A DNA stretch of 64,000 nucleotides from Rhizobium tropici CIAT 899 (lineage in GTDB: Bacteria > Pseudomonadota > Alphaproteobacteria > Rhizobiales > Rhizobiaceae): NCBI RefSeq assembly GCF_000330885.1, contig NC_020061.1, forward strand, positions 410,717 to 474,716, in the 5' to 3' direction. The number at the start of each line of letters is the position of its first letter. The stretch's first letter is position 1. A program made the translations under genes and the position numbers. Shown piece after piece: positions 48,351-56,583 of the stretch. The notes under the pieces are model-generated. The model did no database searches. It was given only the letters and a program-made list of their open reading frames with translations, and was not told the DNA's origin.

Positions 48351-49611
48351 TAATGACTACCTTTTCAACAAAGGTGACTGGTTCGCAACGCAAGAGGCGT
48401 GGAGGCAAAAGCTGATTGCTACTGTCGAGGCCAAGAATGGCGACGAGCTTCTCAATACGTCTACCACCGATCTGGCTCGTTACCTTGTGAGCGAATTCGC
48501 GTTCGAGGTTCCCACGATTTACCCAGATGATTTGGTGGTCGACCAACGGGAAGCTCAAATCGATATCAGTCAGGATCAAAACAGGTGGATAGATGACCGT
48601 TCGCGCCCGCATTACATTACTGGAACGGCAGTTGACGTCGAGCTGCCTTTCACCGGCGATAAAGTCGGATTTGATATCCAGCCCACGACCAGCAATTTCA
48701 ACAATCCCCGGGCGCATGTGGACGATGGCGTTATCTCGTTTTCCATCGCGGGAACCGATCTTACGGCAGAGCGCGTGAGGCAGCAGATCGATGGAATGGT
48801 TGCATCGATCAATCTGCATTTGAGCTGGTTGACAAATGACGCGCAGGCCTACAACGCGAGCCTAGGGGACTTAGCGATGAGAACAATTGACCATCGCAAG
48901 GAAAAACTTCTCCGAGGCAAATCGCTTCTTGCTGGGTTGGGTTTTAAAATGAAGGAGCGCCCCGGCGCGAGCCAAACGTTCGCAGTTCCTTCCGTCCGTC
49001 GTACCATTCATCCTTCTGTCCCAAGGCCCGTTGCTTCTCGCGATCCGTACAAGCCAGAGCCTATTCTCACCCCAGAAGACTATGAGCATGTTCTATTGGT
49101 GATGGAGAATATGGTCGGCGTCATGGAGCAAAGCCCCGGGGCGTTCCGGGAAATCGATGGAGAGAGCTTGCGGACCCATTTTCTAGTCCAGCTCAATGGG
49201 CATTTTGCCGGCGATGCGACGGCCGAAACTTTCAACTATGAAGGAAAGTCCGACATTCTGATCAAAGTCGATAGGAAAAATATCTTTATTGGCGAATGCA
49301 AATTCTGGACCGGCGAAAAGGGCTATCTGGAAACCCTTGATCAGGTGCTTTCTTATCTTAGCTGGCGAGATACAAAAGCAGCGGTCCTTATCTTTAATCG
49401 GAATAAGGATTTCAGCGCCGTCCTTGCGAAGATCGGAGAGGTTACTCCAGCGCACCCCAAATTCAAGAAGCTGGTCCAGAAACGTTCTGAGAGCAGTTGG
49501 ACCTACTTGTTCGGGCACAAGGATGATGCCAACCGTGAGCTTACGATCACCGTGCAAGGGTATAATGTTCCGGAGCTGATAAAGCCACGCATTTTAATAT
49601 TACCGGGTTGA
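48351..49611 (+). pseudogene. PD-(D/E)xK nuclease-like protein, body of the gene interrupted by IS630
   Basis: With nine or ten codons from 45811 this gives a 429-residue protein. The N-terminal two thirds (HYITGTAVDVELPFTGDKVG, FDIQPTTSNFNNPRAHVDDG) is an unnamed domain. The C-terminal region has a clear nuclease core: GKSDILIKVDRKNIFIGECK followed by FW, then LDQVLSYLSWRDTKAAVLIF; D, E-x-K and Q positions match Mrr/restriction-type PD-(D/E)xK. The next gene, a two-TM protein, starts 36 bases later. The body is undamaged, so only the 5' end is lost. Confidence 0.8.
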
Positions 49612-49647
49612 AAATGACTGCGTGCCGGGATCAATGGAGGGCCGTCG

Positions 49648-49968
49648 ATGTCTGAGGCGAAGAAAGAGCAACTACGGGCTCAAATCGCGTATTTTAACGG
49701 TGTAGCGATCTCGATCTTGGCAGTCGGTGGCTTCTCAACCTTTATTTCTCTGTCGATTGAAAGGGTTCAGCCCAATTGGATTCCCTACGCAATGGCCGTC
49801 AGCAGCCTAATAGTTTCCGTTTTAGTGCATAAAGTCGCGGCGCTATCGGCACGGCAGCTTGGCCACTTGATGGACGAAGAGAAGCGGCTTAGTGCTCCTC
49901 TTTTTGAAGCCAGCAGCTTGCCCAAAGTTGAGATCAGCGAGACTCGGCCAGTTCACTCTGACCGGTAG
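49648..49968 (+). CDS. small two-TM protein downstream of the nuclease
   Basis: 106 residues with two hydrophobic segments, about 17-34 (NGVAISILAVGGFSTFISLS) and 44-62 (WIPYAMAVSSLIVSVLVHK), then a charged tail ending ETRPVHSDR. It starts 36 bases after the nuclease stop on the same strand, implying an operon. The two-TM-plus-tail layout is that of small effector or SLATT-like proteins, but no family is certain. Confidence 0.6.
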   Translation: MSEAKKEQLRAQIAYFNGVAISILAVGGFSTFISLSIERVQPNWIPYAMAVSSLIVSVLVHKVAALSARQLGHLMDEEKRLSAPLFEASSLPKVEISETRPVHSDR

Positions 49969-50000
49969 CAATCTTCTGGCGCGATCTACACTTAACCAGA

Positions 50001-50324
50001 ATGCTGCCTGGTCGTCAGCGTTTCAATAAGCCTGCAGAAGAACGCAGCGCATCAGCGCGCGATCGCTACAACGCGTGGCTCGACAAAATCGATGGCGAAA
50101 CATTAACCAAGGCGAAGAAGGAAATTTTGCGCGCTCGCGCCCGAATGACGAGAGCGATGTTCGACATCGAGCTCGCGGAAGCTTTTAGAGCCGAGAGCGG
50201 CATCCCAGCACACCATATCGACACCTTGTTGCATGAAGAATGCGGGCTCGACCACAAGCACATTTCGGTCGCTCAACCGGGCACCGTCTCTTTTGCAATA
50301 ATCATTTTGGCTTTTCCGCACTAA
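50001..50324 (+). CDS. hypothetical protein, possibly truncated
   Basis: 107 residues, helical, with KAKKEILRARARMTRAMFDI and ELAEAFRAESGIPAHHIDTL. The end (HISVAQPGTVSFAIIILAFP) differs in character, suggesting a frame change or truncation near residue 87. No family recognised. Confidence 0.4.
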   Translation: MLPGRQRFNKPAEERSASARDRYNAWLDKIDGETLTKAKKEILRARARMTRAMFDIELAEAFRAESGIPAHHIDTLLHEECGLDHKHISVAQPGTVSFAIIILAFPH

Positions 50325-50351
50325 ACGAACTAAATGCATTTTCGAACATGA

Positions 50352-50727
50352 TTAATCGGCAGACGAGCCTGGCCAGGCAGGTTTGGCAGTCTTCTTAAAC
50401 GGGTCCAGGATTGTGACGCCCGCCCTTGAAAATCAGCGGTGTTTCGGGTGACGACGACAAGGTCATTTACCTGCGCCGTCGCGGCCAAACCGATAACGTC
50501 GGAATCTTGTCCGATTGTCCCGGCATTTGCCCCCACCGGCGGGCGACAGCCTCGTCGGTGTTCCGCTTTCTCTCGATGCTTTTCGGAACCTCTCGAACCG
50601 AGATCACGCTGATCGCGAGATCAGTATCGTCAACCGTATCGAGGCCGCCACATTTTCGTGCGGCTCGGGTCGACCGATTTCCTTTAAGACATTTGTATGG
50701 AGCAGATATTTCAAGCTCAGTCATCCA
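50352..50727 (-). pseudogene. VapC/PIN-domain toxin, multiply frameshifted
   Basis: Successive frames read LKYLLHTNVLKEIGRPEPHE, DTVDDTDLAISVISVREV, IGLAATAQVNDLVVVTRNTA and VTILDPFKKTAKPAWPGSSA before a stop at 50352-50354. This is the order of a PIN-domain toxin. At least three frame changes are needed, and the first catalytic Asp of LLDTN is His. It directly follows the DUF433 antitoxin-like gene. Confidence 0.75.
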
Positions 50728-51307
50728 ACGCGCTAAGATCGGCTGCGCGCATGGCGGCTTTTGCCGTTTGCTTCGGATACGGCCGCCCCGCCTTCGGATG
50801 CGCCTCCGCATAGACTCCCGCGGAAACGACCTGTTGCTCCTTCAAGGAGGGATAGTCGCGAAGGACATCTTTGACAGTCGCGCCGGCGTCGAGGAGAGCG
50901 GCAATCCGATGCGCCTCGATTTGCGTTCCCCGGATTAGCGGTTCCTTGCCGGATAGGTCGATTTGAGCAGTGAGCTTGTCGAGTTCCTTCAGCTTACGCT
51001 CGACGAAGACCAGGTGCTGACCAATGTCGTAGCGCTGTTTACCGAACACGACCTCTTTCGCGTGACCGCGTTTGAGAGAGCTTCGCAACGCCTCGTAGAA
51101 TTCGGACTGGCTCTTGGGTGTCAGCGCCTGTTTGAGTTCGTCATAGGCATGGAGAAATACCAGCTCGGCTTGACCGAACTGCCTAATATTCCGACCGCCT
51201 CGCTTCACGAGTTGCGGCTTGATCGGCGCGCGCTCGACAACCTTTTTGAAAGTGTCTAGAGGCGCATCAACCACAAAAGCCGCTTGTGCCGTTGTCAGAT
51301 GTTCCAT
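50717..51307 (-). CDS. DUF433-domain antitoxin-like protein
   Basis: 196 residues from the ATG at 51307. An N-terminal winged-helix-like part (LTTAQAAFVVDAPLDTFKKV) is followed by a DUF433 domain near 130-190 (GKEPLIRGTQIEAHRIAALL and DAGATVKDVLRDYPSLKEQQ). DUF433 proteins act as DNA-binding antitoxins next to PIN-type toxins. The stop codon overlaps the start region of the broken VapC gene. The gene is intact although its toxin is destroyed. Confidence 0.75.
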   Translation of the reverse strand: MEHLTTAQAAFVVDAPLDTFKKVVERAPIKPQLVKRGGRNIRQFGQAELVFLHAYDELKQALTPKSQSEFYEALRSSLKRGHAKEVVFGKQRYDIGQHLVFVERKLKELDKLTAQIDLSGKEPLIRGTQIEAHRIAALLDAGATVKDVLRDYPSLKEQQVVSAGVYAEAHPKAGRPYPKQTAKAAMRAADLSALDD

Positions 51308-51388
51308 CCTATTGCCCTTTCTAATCCACCCCCAAACATAGGGGTGAATTAGAGAGAGTGCAAGGCCCGGACCGACGTGAGCCAAAGA

Positions 51389-52678
51389 CTACGATTGACG
51401 CCGCACTTCGTCCACCAGGCTCAGCGTGCCAAGGCGATCAAGAAGCTGCTTTGCTTTCTTTTCCCCCAGTAGTTTAGGCGCCGATGTCGGCCAATGCTCC
51501 AGCGCACGCCTGACTGTCGCAACGACCTCGCGTGTGATCAGCTTCGCGTCCAGGCGAAGAAAACTTGCGACCCTCTCAAAGCGATGCAGGTTCACGCTTT
51601 CGAAGCTGTGGGTTTTGACGAACCTCAGCGCCATAGTGTCGGACGGCATGTAAAGAACGGTCGGGACAATATCGTAGGCCGGCGACAGCCGGATTTCGCC
51701 AGGTGCCGGGAAACGGAAAGACCAGTTCTTGAGATGGTTGTCGCCATTGCCTAAAAGCACGTCTGCAACTACCCTGCGGATGGCTTCCAATATGTCATCG
51801 CGATGGTCGGTGCTGAAGCGGCGCACCATGTTGATGATGGTCTCGGTCGTCGCCATCGTATATTTTCGATCGCCGATCGCTCCTAGAATTTGGGCTGCGT
51901 CTTCGATGTGAATGCGACGATCATCGTCGGCACGGTCGAAGCGATCGACGACGAGAACGCGCTCACCATGAGCCAACAGTTCCGCAGGGATGCCGCTGAT
52001 CGCGGTGCTGGAGACAAGCCGGCAGTTTGCTGTCCGCACGCCGATCGTCCTTGCCATCTGCATGGCCGCATGTTCAGCTTCCGGCAGCCCTGGGTATCGC
52101 TCGCTTGCCACCTTGATGATGCAGCGGCCGGTGTTACCGCGACCGGGAACCGTCAATCTGTCGCCCTCGACGTTGGCCGTGAACTTGAGCTGCACACCGG
52201 CGAGCGAGAATTTGACCGTGCCATCGGGCAGCGGGACATCCACACCATCTTTCTTTTCAATGGTGATCGGGCCGGCTGACGCTGGAACCGCTGTTTCGGG
52301 GACGACGAGGATTGCGCCGGGGAGATCGCCGCCGAGGCGGGTCAGGACGTCGAACTCATCGTGATCGCCCGGCCCCATCTCGTTCAACACGAGGTCCCTG
52401 AGGGCGCCCTCTGGAAGCAATCCTGAAAACCATGGTGGCAATGTGCCGTGAAGCCCAATTTTGTCCCCACGCCGCGCCAGACGATTGCGTGTGCCCTCGT
52501 CATCGTCAGGATCGAACCAGCCCAGGCTCAAAATTGGCCGCCTTGGATCCCGCAGGAACGTTTCCGCAACGACAAACGCGACCGCGCCGTCACTATCGCG
52601 CGTCAGGGTCCCTACCCTCACCTTCCCGATGTTCTGATCCAGAAGATGGACGCCAAGGATCGCCGAAGATTTCGCCAT
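51389..52678 (-). CDS. hipA: HipA-type serine/threonine kinase toxin
   Basis: 429 residues. The N-terminal subdomain carries LPEGALRDLVLNEMGPGDHD; then LAGVQLKFTANVEGDRLTVP, the regulatory-loop region; then the kinase core with VLVVDRFDRADDDRRIHIED, the catalytic LLGNGDNHLKNWSF and the metal-binding AYDIVPT. HipA phosphorylates glutamyl-tRNA synthetase in E. coli and induces dormancy; the substrate here is not shown. The ATG overlaps the hipB stop (TGATG), a typical coupled hipBA arrangement. Confidence 0.93.
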   Translation of the reverse strand: MAKSSAILGVHLLDQNIGKVRVGTLTRDSDGAVAFVVAETFLRDPRRPILSLGWFDPDDDEGTRNRLARRGDKIGLHGTLPPWFSGLLPEGALRDLVLNEMGPGDHDEFDVLTRLGGDLPGAILVVPETAVPASAGPITIEKKDGVDVPLPDGTVKFSLAGVQLKFTANVEGDRLTVPGRGNTGRCIIKVASERYPGLPEAEHAAMQMARTIGVRTANCRLVSSTAISGIPAELLAHGERVLVVDRFDRADDDRRIHIEDAAQILGAIGDRKYTMATTETIINMVRRFSTDHRDDILEAIRRVVADVLLGNGDNHLKNWSFRFPAPGEIRLSPAYDIVPTVLYMPSDTMALRFVKTHSFESVNLHRFERVASFLRLDAKLITREVVATVRRALEHWPTSAPKLLGEKKAKQLLDRLGTLSLVDEVRRQS

Positions 52679-53025
52679 CACGGTTCCCCATTGTCGTCTT
52701 CATCGAGATCGACGAAAAGTTCCTCAAATGCGCTGGCCGCCGTACCTTTATTCTGGTGTTCTCTAGCATCGCCAATCAACTGCCTCACTTCCCCCATCCG
52801 GGACTTCGGCAGCAGGACCGGCACAAGGTCGAGGGCATCGCAGATTTCGGCAAACAGCGTCAGTCGATCCCTACCCCGTCGATCGGTTGCAAGGTCCCTT
52901 TCGAGTTCCGATATTCGTGCCCGGTCCCGGCCGAGCCTTGTCGCAAGTGCAGGCTGGCTGAGACCGCGTCGTTTGCGGGCGGCCAGCAGTTGCTCGCCAA
53001 GAGTATTGAAAATCGTAGTGCTCAT
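52678..53025 (-). CDS. hipB: HipB-type XRE antitoxin/repressor
   Basis: 115 residues with an HTH at about 14-66 (GEQLLAARKRRGLSQPALAT then RLGRDRARISELERDLA) and an acidic tail LDEDDNGEP. It neutralises HipA and represses the operon. The gene precedes hipA and overlaps it by one base. Three similar inverted sites lie just upstream of the start and are probably its operators. Confidence 0.92.
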   Translation of the reverse strand: MSTTIFNTLGEQLLAARKRRGLSQPALATRLGRDRARISELERDLATDRRGRDRLTLFAEICDALDLVPVLLPKSRMGEVRQLIGDAREHQNKGTAASAFEELFVDLDEDDNGEP

Positions 53026-53102
53026 GCGGAATATCGCTCGCCTGCTGGCCGGTGTCCGGAATTTCGTATGACTCTAAGATAAAGCAAAATGCGGAATTCC
53101 GC
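53026..53102. promoter_or_regulatory. three candidate HipB operators
   Basis: GCGGAATATCGC at 53026-53037, CCGGAATTTCGT at 53056-53067 and GCGGAATTCCGC at 53091-53102 (the last a perfect palindrome). Spacing is 30 and 35 bases, about three helical turns. They start at the hipB ATG and run upstream, so binding would autoregulate hipBA. Confidence 0.6.
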
Positions 53103-53297
53103 TAGAGGACGTCATAAGGAGCGAAATAGCGCACCAATATAACGATTGCCCAGCGGCGATTTCGATCTTGGCTCGTCCTCATCAACCCAATGCCTCAAGT
53201 CCAACCGGCGACCGCCGATCCGTCCCAGGCCTTGATATCGCCCCCAACAAGTTATATATTCCGACCCATCGGAAGAATTAATACCGATGGCTCAACC

Positions 53298-53951
53298 ATG
53301 CCAGCAGTTGCCGAGATGCTGAAGGCGAGCGAGGCTGCCGTTGTCTCGCGCGTGAGCCTGCGCGACGTCAATCGCGTTATCGACGAGCACATCTTGCCGG
53401 AAGCGTTCATATCGCTCGACAACGGTCGTCATGTCCTCGCCGGAGCCTGCTCGCTTATCACGTTTTACTTCGAAAGCGCCCGCCGCCTTACCTCGGAAGA
53501 ACGCCTGTCTACTATCCGGACGGCGGAGGCCCGGCTTGCGAGAGCCCGCACCCTCCCGTGGTCCGCCCTGTTGCTTGAAGATTGGACCGTGCACCACGAG
53601 TTTCTGACGATCGATCTCATGCCCTTTATGAGGGGCGCGAGCGAGCGGCTGGACGACCTTGCCGCAGCACGGGAGGTCGTCACATCGTCGGCCGACATCC
53701 TTGGTGGGACGCCTGTCATTCGAGGCACCCGCGTTCCTGTCCATGATGTTGCCGCGTCCGTATCCGCGGGCAATTCCACGGAGCGCATTCTCGAAACCTG
53801 GCCTGGCCTGGACAGAGAGAAGATCAGGCTCGCGACAATCTATGCGGAAGCTAATCCCTTGCGCGGGCGGCCCCGCGTGCTGGGCGAGCTTCCCGAAGGT
53901 TCGGTCATCCTCACAGATCGTCGCGTCCCCCGTCGCACGAAGGCGGGATGA
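53298..53951 (+). CDS. DUF433-domain antitoxin-like protein (second copy)
   Basis: 217 residues from the ATG at 53298 (an upstream start at 53190 adds 36 residues without domain support). The N-terminal half resembles the other DUF433 gene in design (MLKASEAAVVSRVSLRDVNR); the DUF433 domain covers about 140-200 (ADILGGTPVIRGTRVPVHDV). Its stop overlaps the next gene's start (ATGA). Partner of a PIN-like toxin. Confidence 0.8.
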   Translation: MPAVAEMLKASEAAVVSRVSLRDVNRVIDEHILPEAFISLDNGRHVLAGACSLITFYFESARRLTSEERLSTIRTAEARLARARTLPWSALLLEDWTVHHEFLTIDLMPFMRGASERLDDLAAAREVVTSSADILGGTPVIRGTRVPVHDVAASVSAGNSTERILETWPGLDREKIRLATIYAEANPLRGRPRVLGELPEGSVILTDRRVPRRTKAG

Positions 53952-54364
53952 AGTTTCTGATTGATGAGTGCCTCAGTCCTCAACTGGCTAAGATGGCGCT
54001 GGAAAAAGGTTATGGCGAAACGAGCCATGTCGTCTGGATGAAAACTGGGTGGCCTGAAAGACTGGGAGCTCACACCGATCATTCTTTAGGGCGACTGGAC
54101 GTTCGTCACGAAGAACTCGGTCGACTTCCGCGGGCCGAAAGACAAGCCCGGGACGAAGGGGCAATATGCAGACGTTGCCATCCATGCCGGGCTGTCTACC
54201 TAAACCGCCCGCCCGGTATGGACCTCGATATGCAGATCGAGCTGTTCGAACAGGCTATGGCCGAACTCGACGACGATGACGATCTCGCCAATCGTGTGTT
54301 GGAAATTTCCCTCGGCGATGAGGACGAATTGCGCGTGCTCCGGTACGCACTTCCGAAGGGATAA
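53948..54364 (+). pseudogene. DUF5615 PIN-like toxin, frameshifted in the middle
   Basis: The start MKFLIDECLSPQLAKMALEK matches DUF5615 PIN-like proteins. Near residue 34 the frame changes; the expected continuation GGLKDWELTPIIL, then GDWTFVTKNSVDFRGPKDKP, is in another frame with an in-frame stop between, and the end VYLNRPPGMDLDMQIELFEQ returns to the first frame. The open frame runs through out-of-frame sequence. The toxin is probably inactive while its antitoxin is intact. Confidence 0.75.
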
Positions 54365-54559
54365 TCGTTCAGGAAGGAAAAACGGCATACAAGCTCAATA
54401 ATAAGCCAGCAACGTGCTAGAACTGGTCGGACTGCCTGATACACTCCCGCTCAACGCAGGGTTCCTGCGCCAAGAACTCCAATAACGCCGAAATTCGTAT
54501 CCGAGTTGCGGATAATCTGTGGCGTCACGGTGTCAATGCGAAGCTCAGAGCCATCAAGA

Positions 54560-56203
54560 ATGCAGATCGAAGACGTCACCGCGCGCGGGCCAACCACCCT
54601 TGATCCGCTACGCAGTATAGCATTCCGTTCGATCTGGAGTTCCACGCAAGTCGCCAACCTGGGATGGCTGGTGCAAACCGTCACGATCAGTTGGCTCATG
54701 GCGACGATCTCCGCTTCGGATCTGATGGTCGCGCTTGTGCAGGCTTCAACGACGCTTCCGGCATTCATACTCTCCATTCCCGCCGGAGCAATCGCCGACA
54801 CCTATAGCCGTCGATCGGTCATGATCACCGGGCTCTCATTGATTGCGCTCGCTTCCATCGTACTGGCGATTGCTGCCGCCTTCGGCTTCGTTAGTCCCTG
54901 GCTGATTCTAGGTCTGGGATTTGTCGCAGGCTGCGGCTTTGCGCTGAATGACCCCGCTTGGCATGCCTCGGTGGGCGATATCCTCGACAAGCGAGATATT
55001 CCGGCTGCGGTGACGCTTATGTCGGTCGGATACAACATGACGCGCAGCGTTGGACCGGCTTTGGGCGGAGCCATTCTCGCGTTCCTCGGTCCGTTGGCGG
55101 CCTTTCTCTTTGCCGCCTGCAGCAACTTAGCGCCTCTCGGCGCGGTGTTGCGCAACAAGTGGCACGTCCGCAAGTCTCCGCTGCCTGCAGAGCGAATTTC
55201 AACAGCAATCCATGACGGAATGCGGTTCACGGCGCTTTCTTCCGACATCCGGGCGGCGATCATACGTGCCACCCTTTTCGGCCTTGCCGCCATTGCCATA
55301 CTTGCTCTTCTGCCGCTTGTCGCCCTCGATCGTTTGGCCGGCGGACCAATCATCTACGGCATACTGTTTGCCGGTTTCGGAACAGGCGCTTGCATCGCCG
55401 GACTGAACAACCGGCTCTTAAGGAGATTGATTCCTCAGGAATGGCTGATGGCGATCGCTTCCATCGCTTGCGCGTTTTGTTGCATCTCACTTGCCCTCAC
55501 CTCCTCAGTACCTTTGGCGACACTTGCGCTTGTCATCGGAGGCGCCGGCTGGGTCATCACCTGGACCGGGTTCGACGTCTGGGTGCAATTGGCAAGTCCG
55601 CGCTGGGTCGTCGGCCGTACGCTCTCCATCTATTACGCATTCCTCTCCGGCGGCATGGCAGCCGGCAGTTGGATCTGGGGCACCGTCGCCCAGACCTATT
55701 CGCTTGCATCTTCTCTCGAACTTGCCGCAGCGGCCCTGTTACTCGTCGCCGCATCAGGGTTCGTCCTGCCGGTGCATCTGGCGGCCGAGGCAGACCAGCA
55801 GGGCTCGGTTTATCCGGCGCCAACGGTGGCGCTTGATCTGAAGCCCCGAAGCGGCCCGATTGCAGCGAGGACGGAATATGCCATAGACGACAGCGACCTG
55901 GACATCTTCCTCGATCACATGCGCACTCGAAGATACGCCCTGGCCCGGGCAGGCGCACGTGACTGGACGCTCCAGCGAAATCTTCGAAAGCCTTCCCGTT
56001 GGACAGAAACATTCCGCACGCCGACCTGGATGGATTTCCTGCGTTTGCATCATCGTCTCTCCCCGTGGGATCAGGAAGTCGTACAGCTTCTCGCCGCTTT
56101 GCATATGAGTGACAAGCCTCCGGAAACTGATCTTGTGATTGAGCGCACAACAGACACGCGACGGACCCGGAGCCAACCGGTCGCGCGCGTTTCGCGTCCA
56201 TGA
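54560..56203 (+). CDS. MFS exporter (MFS_3 / EntS-like) with C-terminal soluble domain, copy 1
   Basis: 547 residues from the ATG at 54560; the upstream start adds 18 residues that the paralogue lacks. About 12 membrane segments occupy the first 410 residues, with the usual loop SIPAGAIADTYSRRSVMITG. The last 130 residues form a soluble domain (ALDLKPRSGPIAARTEYAID, RTPTWMDFLRLHHRLSPWDQ). This combination matches the MFS_3 (transmembrane secretion effector) family. Substrate unknown. The downstream gene is a close paralogue. Confidence 0.85.
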   Translation: MQIEDVTARGPTTLDPLRSIAFRSIWSSTQVANLGWLVQTVTISWLMATISASDLMVALVQASTTLPAFILSIPAGAIADTYSRRSVMITGLSLIALASIVLAIAAAFGFVSPWLILGLGFVAGCGFALNDPAWHASVGDILDKRDIPAAVTLMSVGYNMTRSVGPALGGAILAFLGPLAAFLFAACSNLAPLGAVLRNKWHVRKSPLPAERISTAIHDGMRFTALSSDIRAAIIRATLFGLAAIAILALLPLVALDRLAGGPIIYGILFAGFGTGACIAGLNNRLLRRLIPQEWLMAIASIACAFCCISLALTSSVPLATLALVIGGAGWVITWTGFDVWVQLASPRWVVGRTLSIYYAFLSGGMAAGSWIWGTVAQTYSLASSLELAAAALLLVAASGFVLPVHLAAEADQQGSVYPAPTVALDLKPRSGPIAARTEYAIDDSDLDIFLDHMRTRRYALARAGARDWTLQRNLRKPSRWTETFRTPTWMDFLRLHHRLSPWDQEVVQLLAALHMSDKPPETDLVIERTTDTRRTRSQPVARVSRP

Positions 56204-56583
56204 GGTGATCTTGCGATGAGGCCATTTATCGAGCAGCGGCAACGGTCCCATAATGGCGTCGGCCAGAAACAAAACCTCACGGTTCAGACTGTGGAGACTA
56301 GCCGCAAGCCGAACACAGCTCCTGGCCTGGGAGTGGCATCAACCCCTGCCATCCTGGTTCGCTCGGCTGTCGTCGATCCCTGCTCGACGACAGCCGCTTT
56401 TCCCTCGGTTTTCGATTCCGGCCTTGCCGCCACGCGCCGATGCCTGGCCCGCGAACTCTTGGACAAAGCGTCGACTGGGCAAGCGACAAATGATGGCAGA
56501 CCGAAGTACGACTCCTTTCCCTCATCGCCGAATACGCCCGTCAAGCACGGCCGAAGTGACCCGCCCGAAAGAGACTGAATGAC
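56204..56583. other. intergenic region between the two MFS genes
   Basis: 380 bases. Overlapping short frames on both strands carry no family motif. It probably holds the promoter or leader of the second MFS gene; I see no clear terminator. Confidence 0.35.
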
